The notes beneath the pieces were generated by a model, which ran no database searches, was not told the origin of the DNA, and was given only the letters and a program-made list of their open reading frames with translations. A stretch of 64,000 nt of DNA from Streptomyces griseoviridis (GTDB lineage Bacteria > Actinomycetota > Actinomycetes > Streptomycetales > Streptomycetaceae), in contig BMSM01000003.1 of assembly GCA_014649155.1 (NCBI GenBank), positions 248,001-312,000 on the forward strand, given 5' to 3'. The position numbers were made by a program, and so were the translations under genes. This document shows positions 58,099-64,000 of the stretch, in pieces (the stretch's first letter is position 1; each line of letters begins with the position of its first letter).

Positions 58099-59778
58099 TC
58101 AGAACGAGAACGGGATGTAGCAGGCGGCCGCCAGCACGACCGCACCCCAGCCCAGCAGCGCCGGCTTGCGGTACCACGCGTCGTCGCCCTCTCCGGGCGC
58201 CTCGGACATCCCCGCCGACCGGGTGCCGTAGACCAGGCCCTCCAACTCGGCGGCCGGCTTGGGTGCGGTGAAGAGGGACACCGCCACCATGACCACCGCG
58301 CCCGCGACGAACCCGACGATCGCGGAGACGAAGTTGGCCCCCTGGTCGGAGGGGATGTCGACGACGCCCTGCTTGTAGATCCAGAAGTAGTTGACCATCG
58401 CGGCGACCGTGCCCGCGAGCAGACCCCAGAAGCCGGACTTCACCGACGCCCGCTTCCAGAACATGCCGATGATGAAGACCACGAACATCGGCACGTTGAA
58501 GAAGGAGAACAGCGTCTGGAGGTACGCCATGATGTTGGAGAAGGACTGCGCCAGGAACGCCGTGCCGATGGACGCCAGCACGCCGATGACCGTGATGAGC
58601 CGGCCGAACTTCAGGTAGTACTCGTCCGACTCCCCCTTCTTCACGTACTTCGCCCAGATGTCCGTCGTGAACACCGTGTTGAAGGACGACACGTTGGCCG
58701 CCATGCCGGCCATGAACGCGGCGAGCAGACCGGTCACCGCGATGCCCAGCACACCGTTGGGCAGGAACTGCTCCATCAGGTACGGGATCGCGTCGTTGTA
58801 CTGAAGGTCGGAGCCGGCCGTGCCGATCTTCGGGACCAGGGCCGCGGCGACCAGGCCGGGGATCATCACCAGGAAGACGATGAAGATCTTGGGGAACGCC
58901 GCGATCAGGGGGGTGCGCTTCGCGGCGGAGAGGTTCTTCGCGGAGAGCGCGCGCTGCACCTCCGCGAAGTTGGTGGTCCAGTAGCCGAAGCCGAGGACGA
59001 AGCCGAGGCCGAGGACGATGGTCAGCCAGTTCGCGCCGAGCGGGTTGTCGCTGCCGATGCCCGTGCCGCCCCAGGACGTCATGAAGTCGCCGCCGTGCTG
59101 GGCGGAGAGGGTGTCGGACAGGCCGTCCCAGCCGCCGACCTTCTTCAGGCCGAGGATGGTGATCGGGATCAGGGCCGCCAGGATCACGAAGAACTGGAGG
59201 ACCTCGTTGTAGATCGCCGAGGACAGGCCGCCGAGGGTGATGTAGGCGAGGACGAAGGCGCCCGCGACGACGATCGACACCCACAGGGGCCAGCCGAGGA
59301 GGGCCTCGACGACGATGGCCAGGGCGTACAGGTTGACGCCCGCGATCAGGATCGCGGCGATGGCGAACAGGATCGAACTGAGCAGGTGCGCGGAGCGGTC
59401 GAAGCGGAGGAGGAGGAACTCCGGGACCGAGCGGACCTTGCTGCCGTAGTAGAACGGCATCATCACCAGGCCCAGGAAGACCATCGCCGGGATGGCGCCG
59501 ATCCAGTACCAGTGGGTCGTGTAGACGCCGTACTGGGCGCTGTTGGCGGCCATGCCGAGGATCTCGGTCGCGCCCAGGTTGGCCGCGACGAAGGCGAGTC
59601 CGGTGACCCACGCGGGCAGGGAGCGGCCGGAGAGGAAGAAGTCCAGGCTGGTCTTGACCGAGCGGCGGGCGGCCAGGCCGATGCCCAGCACCACCAGGAA
59701 GTAGATCGCGAGGATCGTGTAATCGAGCCAGTTGGTGGGGAGCCGGAGCTCCGCCGCCAGGTATGTGGGGGTCTGCAT
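58099..59778 (-). CDS. Sodium:solute symporter (SSS family), likely sugar
   Basis: A 559-residue transporter with about 14 helices. SSS features include YTILAIYFLVVLGIGLAA, FFLSGRSLPAWVTGLAFVAA, LGATEILGMAANSAQYGVYT and GLLAAFMAGMAANVSSFNTVF, the latter near the Na2 site. Overall it resembles vSGLT-like sugar symporters. It diverges from galT with a shared 179-bp regulatory region, so galactose or glucose is the most plausible substrate; that is inferred from position. The ATG at 59778 is used. Confidence 0.88.
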   Translation of the reverse strand: MQTPTYLAAELRLPTNWLDYTILAIYFLVVLGIGLAARRSVKTSLDFFLSGRSLPAWVTGLAFVAANLGATEILGMAANSAQYGVYTTHWYWIGAIPAMVFLGLVMMPFYYGSKVRSVPEFLLLRFDRSAHLLSSILFAIAAILIAGVNLYALAIVVEALLGWPLWVSIVVAGAFVLAYITLGGLSSAIYNEVLQFFVILAALIPITILGLKKVGGWDGLSDTLSAQHGGDFMTSWGGTGIGSDNPLGANWLTIVLGLGFVLGFGYWTTNFAEVQRALSAKNLSAAKRTPLIAAFPKIFIVFLVMIPGLVAAALVPKIGTAGSDLQYNDAIPYLMEQFLPNGVLGIAVTGLLAAFMAGMAANVSSFNTVFTTDIWAKYVKKGESDEYYLKFGRLITVIGVLASIGTAFLAQSFSNIMAYLQTLFSFFNVPMFVVFIIGMFWKRASVKSGFWGLLAGTVAAMVNYFWIYKQGVVDIPSDQGANFVSAIVGFVAGAVVMVAVSLFTAPKPAAELEGLVYGTRSAGMSEAPGEGDDAWYRKPALLGWGAVVLAAACYIPFSF

Positions 59779-59860
59779 GCGTACTCGCTTCGTTGCGTGA
59801 ACTGATCCGAGCGGAACCTAACGCTCCGCGTTCAGAAAATGAACACTTTCGATGGTGTTC

Positions 59861-59922
59861 TTTGATTGATTGTGATGAACGGCCTCGCTGGTGACTTGTG
59901 GTGTGTTATGTTTGATTGTGTT
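59861..59922 (+). promoter_or_regulatory. gal operon control region with repeated TGTGAT-like hexamers
   Basis: Copies of TTTGAT (59861, 59911), TGTGAT (59871), TGTGGT (59897) and TGTGTT (59902, 59917) lie in AT-rich DNA between the symporter and galT. Direct TGTGAT-like hexamers are the known operator pattern of the Streptomyces galP1 promoter. Confidence 0.7.
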
Positions 59923-59957
59923 GGGTGCGGTGGAGTAGAGGTGTGAGGAGTCCGGCA

Positions 59958-61019
59958 GTGAAGAAGACCTCGACCCGGCTGGCCGACGGGCGCGAGCTGA
60001 TCTACTACGACCTGCGCGACGACGTCGTGCGGGACGCCGTGGACCGCCGTCCGCTGGAGCCGACCGTGACCTCCTCGGAGATCCGCCGCGACGTGCTCCT
60101 CGGCGACGCGGTCGCCGTCGCCTCGCACCGCCAGGGGCGGACGTACCACCCGCCCGCCGACCAGTGCCCCCTGTGCCCCACGCGGGGCGACCGGCTGAGC
60201 GAGATCCCGGACTCGTCGTACGACGTGGTGGTCTTCGAGAACCGCTTCCCCTCGCTGGCCGGTGACTCCGGGCGCTGCGAGGTCGTCTGCTTCACCTCCG
60301 ACCACGACTCCTCCTTCGCCGACCTGGACGAGGAGCAGGCCCGGCTGGTCCTGGACGCCTGGACGGACCGCACCTCCGAGCTGTCGCATCTGCCCTCCGT
60401 CGAACAGGTCTTCTGCTTCGAGAACCGCGGCGCCGAGATCGGTGTGACGCTCGGTCACCCCCACGGGCAGATCTACGCTTACCCCTTCACCACCCCTCGC
60501 ACCGCCCTGATGCTCCGGTCGCTCGCGGCCCACAAGGAGGCCACCGGCGGGGAGAACCTGTTCGACTCCGTGCTGGAGGACGAGCTGAGCGGCGAGCGGA
60601 TCGTCCTGGAGGCCGAGCACTGGGCCGCCTTCGTGCCGTACGCCGCGCACTGGCCCTACGAGGTGCACCTGTATCCGAAGCGGCGGGTGCCCGACCTGCT
60701 GGGGCTGGACGAGGCGGCGCGCACAGAGTTCCCCCAGGTCTATCTGGAACTGTTGCGGCGGTTCGACCGGATCTTCGGCGAGGGCGAGCCTCCGACGCCC
60801 TACATCGCGGCCTGGCACCAGGCGCCGTTCGGGCAGCTGGAGGAGTTCGAGGGCGTCACCCGTGACGACTTCGCGCTGCACCTGGAGCTTTTCACCATCC
60901 GCCGTACGTCCGGCAAGCTGAAGTTCCTCGCGGGTTCCGAGTCCGGCATGAACGTGTTCATCAACGACGTGCCGCCGGAGCGCGCGGCCGAGCGACTGCG
61001 AGAGGTAGCGAGTTCATGA
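59958..61019 (+). CDS. galT: Galactose-1-phosphate uridylyltransferase
   Basis: A 353-residue GalT exchanging UMP between UDP-glucose and galactose-1-phosphate. The zinc motif CPLCPTR, the active [11 protein letters not shown] with the uridylylated His, the [18 protein letters not shown] segments and the late [20 protein letters not shown] are all present. The GTG at 59958 has GAGGAG seven bases upstream. Its stop overlaps galE (ATGA). It belongs to a gal operon of the Streptomyces order galT-galE-galK. Confidence 0.96.
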   Translation: MKKTSTRLADGRELIYYDLRDDVVRDAVDRRPLEPTVTSSEIRRDVLLGDAVAVASHRQGRTYHPPADQCPLCPTRGDRLSEIPDSSYDVVVFENRFPSLAGDSGRCEVVCFTSDHDSSFADLDEEQARLVLDAWTDRTSELSHLPSVEQVFCFENRGAEIGVTLGHPHGQIYAYPFTTPRTALMLRSLAAHKEATGGENLFDSVLEDELSGERIVLEAEHWAAFVPYAAHWPYEVHLYPKRRVPDLLGLDEAARTEFPQVYLELLRRFDRIFGEGEPPTPYIAAWHQAPFGQLEEFEGVTRDDFALHLELFTIRRTSGKLKFLAGSESGMNVFINDVPPERAAERLREVASS

Positions 61020-61978
61020 GCGGGAAGTACCTGGTGACGGGCGGCGCGGGATACGTCGGCAGTGTCGTCGCCCGGCATCTGCTGGAGGCCGGGCACGAGG
61101 TCGTCGTGCTCGACAACCTGTCGACCGGCTTCCGCGAGGGCGTCCCGGCCGGGGCCTCCTTCGTCGAGGGCGACATCCGCGACGCCGGCAAGTGGCTGGA
61201 CGCCTCCTTCGACGGGGTGCTGCACTTCGCCGCGTTCTCGCAGGTCGGCGAATCCGTGGCGAAGCCCGAGAAGTACTGGGCGAACAACGTCGGCGGGAGC
61301 ATGGCCCTGCTCGGCGCGATGCGCGAGGCCGGCGTGCGCCGCCTGGTCTTCTCCTCCACCGCCGCCACCTACGGGGAGCCCGCGCAGGTGCCGATCGTCG
61401 AGACCGCGCCGACCGCGCCGACCAACCCCTACGGGGCGTCCAAGCTCGCCGTCGACCACATGATCAGCGGCGAGGCCGCCGCCCACGGACTGGGCGCCGT
61501 CTCGCTGCGGTACTTCAACGTGGCGGGGGCGTACGGGGAGTACGGCGAGCGGCACGACCCCGAGTCGCACCTGATCCCGCTGGTGCTCCAGGTCGCGCAG
61601 GGACGGCGGGACGCCATCTCCGTGTTCGGTGACGACTACCCGACCCCGGACGGCACCTGCGTACGCGACTACATCCACGTCGCCGACCTGGCCGAGGCCC
61701 ACCTGCTGGCGCTCTCCGCCGCCCGCCCCGGCGAGCACCTCATCTGCAACCTGGGCAACGGCAACGGGTTCTCCGTCCGCGAGGTCATCGAGACCGTGCG
61801 CCGGGTCACCGGGCACCCGATCCCCGAGGTCGTGGCCCCGCGCCGGGGCGGCGACCCGGCGGTGCTGGTCGCCTCCGCCGGGGCCGCGCGCGAGAAACTG
61901 GGCTGGAACCCGTCCCGCGCGGACCTCGCGGGAATCGTCGCGGACGCCTGGGAGTTCGCCCAGTGGCGCGCCAACTGA
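61016..61978 (+). CDS. galE: UDP-glucose 4-epimerase
   Basis: A 320-residue SDR-type epimerase interconverting UDP-galactose and UDP-glucose. The NAD motif is [27 protein letters not shown] supplies the Ser/Thr, [12 protein letters not shown] the catalytic Tyr and Lys, and [11 protein letters not shown] and [15 protein letters not shown] follow. The ATG overlaps the galT stop. In S. lividans an internal promoter (galP2) lies near this point; I see no clear copy of it. Confidence 0.96.
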   Translation: MSGKYLVTGGAGYVGSVVARHLLEAGHEVVVLDNLSTGFREGVPAGASFVEGDIRDAGKWLDASFDGVLHFAAFSQVGESVAKPEKYWANNVGGSMALLGAMREAGVRRLVFSSTAATYGEPAQVPIVETAPTAPTNPYGASKLAVDHMISGEAAAHGLGAVSLRYFNVAGAYGEYGERHDPESHLIPLVLQVAQGRRDAISVFGDDYPTPDGTCVRDYIHVADLAEAHLLALSAARPGEHLICNLGNGNGFSVREVIETVRRVTGHPIPEVVAPRRGGDPAVLVASAGAAREKLGWNPSRADLAGIVADAWEFAQWRAN

Positions 61979-62013
61979 AAGCGCCTGTCGGAACGCAGGG
62001 GAAAGGTCAGGGG

Positions 62014-63177
<1,164 letters not shown>

Positions 63178-63183
63178 CCCGGG

Positions 63184-63627
63184 TCAGGCGAGCCGTCTGA
63201 CCAGGGTGTACTCGGTGATCCCCGGCGGATAGTCGGGGATCACGCCCACCACCTCGTACCCCCGCTTCCGGTAGAACCCCGGCGCCTGGAAGTCCCACGT
63301 CTCCACCCGCGCCGCCCGGCAGCCCCGGTCCCGGACCGCGATCGTCTCCGCCCGCGCCAGCAGCCGGGAGCCCAGACCGGCGCCGCGGTGCCGGCCGTCC
63401 ACCCACAGGTACGTCACGTGCAGCCAGCTCGCCCAGGTGTGGCCGACCAGCCCGCCGGCCAGCCGGTCGTCCCCGTCCATCACCCAGACGTGCAGCGGGA
63501 CTTCGCGATCGTGAGCGGTACCGCGCAGCGCGCGCAGGACGGGGGAGGCCGCGGTGTTCGTCTCCTTCAGACGACTGTGCAGGATGTCGCGCCGTACTCT
63601 GTCGACTTCTGTCTCAAGACGAAACAT
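63184..63627 (-). CDS. GNAT family N-acetyltransferase
   Basis: A 147-residue GNAT protein. The acetyl-CoA region is LWVDGRHRGAGLGSRLLARAE and the ending is APGFYRKRGYEVVGVIPDYPPG. It begins MFRLETEVDRVRRDIL at ATG 63627 with GGTGAG before it; an ATG at 63639 is an alternative. The substrate is unknown. It converges on galK with almost no spacer and no visible terminator. Confidence 0.88.
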   Translation of the reverse strand: MFRLETEVDRVRRDILHSRLKETNTAASPVLRALRGTAHDREVPLHVWVMDGDDRLAGGLVGHTWASWLHVTYLWVDGRHRGAGLGSRLLARAETIAVRDRGCRAARVETWDFQAPGFYRKRGYEVVGVIPDYPPGITEYTLVRRLA

Positions 63628-63639
63628 GCGGCTCACCAT

Positions 63640-63957
63640 AAACGGGCCCGACCGCCAGTTCTGCAAATAACCTTCCGCTCCCGCCCCTCGCCCGTACCCT
63701 GAGGGACAGCACCGGTGGGGGCCGGTGCCGTTCAGGGGGCGAGACAGTCGGGTACGGCGCCCGGGGCGGGGCAGCGATCTCCTGGCGGCGGCGGCCGCAC
63801 GGCGATGGCGGCCGGTCCCGCGCCCCGGTGTCGGACAGCGCGTCACCGGGCACCGGCGGACCCGGGACCAGGAACGGTCCGGGCGTCGTACCCGTGCTGA
63901 AGTCGTCCTTTGAGACTGGGAATCCCCCGCTCCCGGGAGCGTGGGGAAGGGGGTCAC
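63640..63957. other. 318-bp spacer and leader before a response-regulator gene
   Basis: No gene is visible. A TACCCT box at 63695-63700 precedes a compound hairpin (63697-63737: outer CCCTGA/TCAGGG, inner GCACCGG/CCGGTGC). A further palindrome CGCTCCCGGGAGCG lies at 63928-63941, just before the ribosome binding site of the gene at 63958. Confidence 0.55.
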
Positions 63958-64000
63958 GTGGTGCGTATCCGAGTCCTGGTCATCGACGACCACCGCATCT
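63958..64000 (+). CDS. Response regulator (N-terminal fragment, cut by window edge)
   Basis: Only 14 codons are visible: two adjacent GTG codons (63958 or 63961 could start), then RIRVLVIDDHRI, the standard receiver opening with the acidic Asp pair. GGAAGGGGG lies just upstream. The IDDHRI form suggests a NarL/LuxR-type regulator. Nothing more can be said. Confidence 0.75.
   Translation, partial: MVRIRVLVIDDHRI

Overview
The window is about 64 kb of very GC-rich actinobacterial chromosome and almost certainly comes from a Streptomyces. The reasons are extreme GC bias at third codon positions, frequent GTG/TTG starts, an SsgA-family sporulation protein, a SepX/GlpR-type divisome protein, a bacterial tricorn protease, protein O-mannosyltransferase, DUF6227 and DUF1876 proteins, and a gene order that I recall from the S. 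coelicolor SCO31xx region. The species cannot be fixed from sequence alone. It looks like core chromosome: I see no integrase, transposase, prophage, CRISPR array or secondary-metabolite cluster.

Layout. 1-4.2 kb: truncated WYL/YafY-type regulator diverging from the fructose PTS operon fruR-fruK-fruA. 4.3-12 kb: mostly minus-strand genes (DUF6227, an L,D-transpeptidase lipoprotein, P1 peptidase, mscL, SAF-domain protein, MTA/purine phosphorylase, an FmdB zinc-ribbon protein behind a CIRCE element, and an MFS transporter). 12-17 kb: CPA antiporter and a penicillin-acylase-family protein with a (Gly-Thr)16 insert. 17-23 kb: 5-FTHF cyclo-ligase diverging from galU-moeA/glp-moaC-moaB-rimJ-sepX/glpR. 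23-25.3 kb: tRNA-Ala(CGC), then a decayed FtsX-permease/histidine-kinase/response-regulator set. 25.3-32.4 kb: GNAT, Tat-type serine hydrolase, exonuclease III, and a MerR regulator diverging from a monooxygenase-hydrolase-SDR operon. 32.5-41 kb: tricorn protease, TetR-MMPL exporter, YbaK deacylase, DUF1876 and a family VIII esterase. 41-44 kb: ECF Ni/Co uptake operon with a Nur-box-like promoter, diverging from ssgE. 44-50 kb: two tandem penicillin-binding proteins and protein mannosyltransferase. 49.5-56.4 kb: rsmI, zinc-ribbon protein, tatD, rsmA, ispE, Uma2 nuclease, ABC-F protein. 56.5-64 kb: an Asp-less response regulator, a sodium/solute symporter with a small membrane partner, the galT-galE-galK operon, a GNAT protein and the start of another response regulator.

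How genes work together. Sugar entry is represented twice: fructose by PTS (FruA, then FruK), and galactose by the Leloir enzymes with a divergent symporter as plausible importer and galU supplying UDP-glucose. Cell-envelope and division functions recur: L,D-transpeptidase, two D,D-transpeptidases, mannosyltransferase, SsgE, and the MoeA-like Glp with its membrane receptor SepX/GlpR. Metal supply is represented by the ECF transporter. Three hairpin terminators separate convergent units.

The most rewarding observations are the CIRCE operator in front of fmdB (implying an HrcA-controlled Ruc-type chaperone), the Glp/SepX module hidden among molybdenum-cofactor genes, the two-sided deletion scar in the two-component locus next to the tRNA, the Nur-box-like promoter of the ECF transporter, and the three-step Baeyer-Villiger-type operon. 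A run of genes also shares a TAnnnT box 6-7 nt before the start codon, suggesting leaderless mRNAs.
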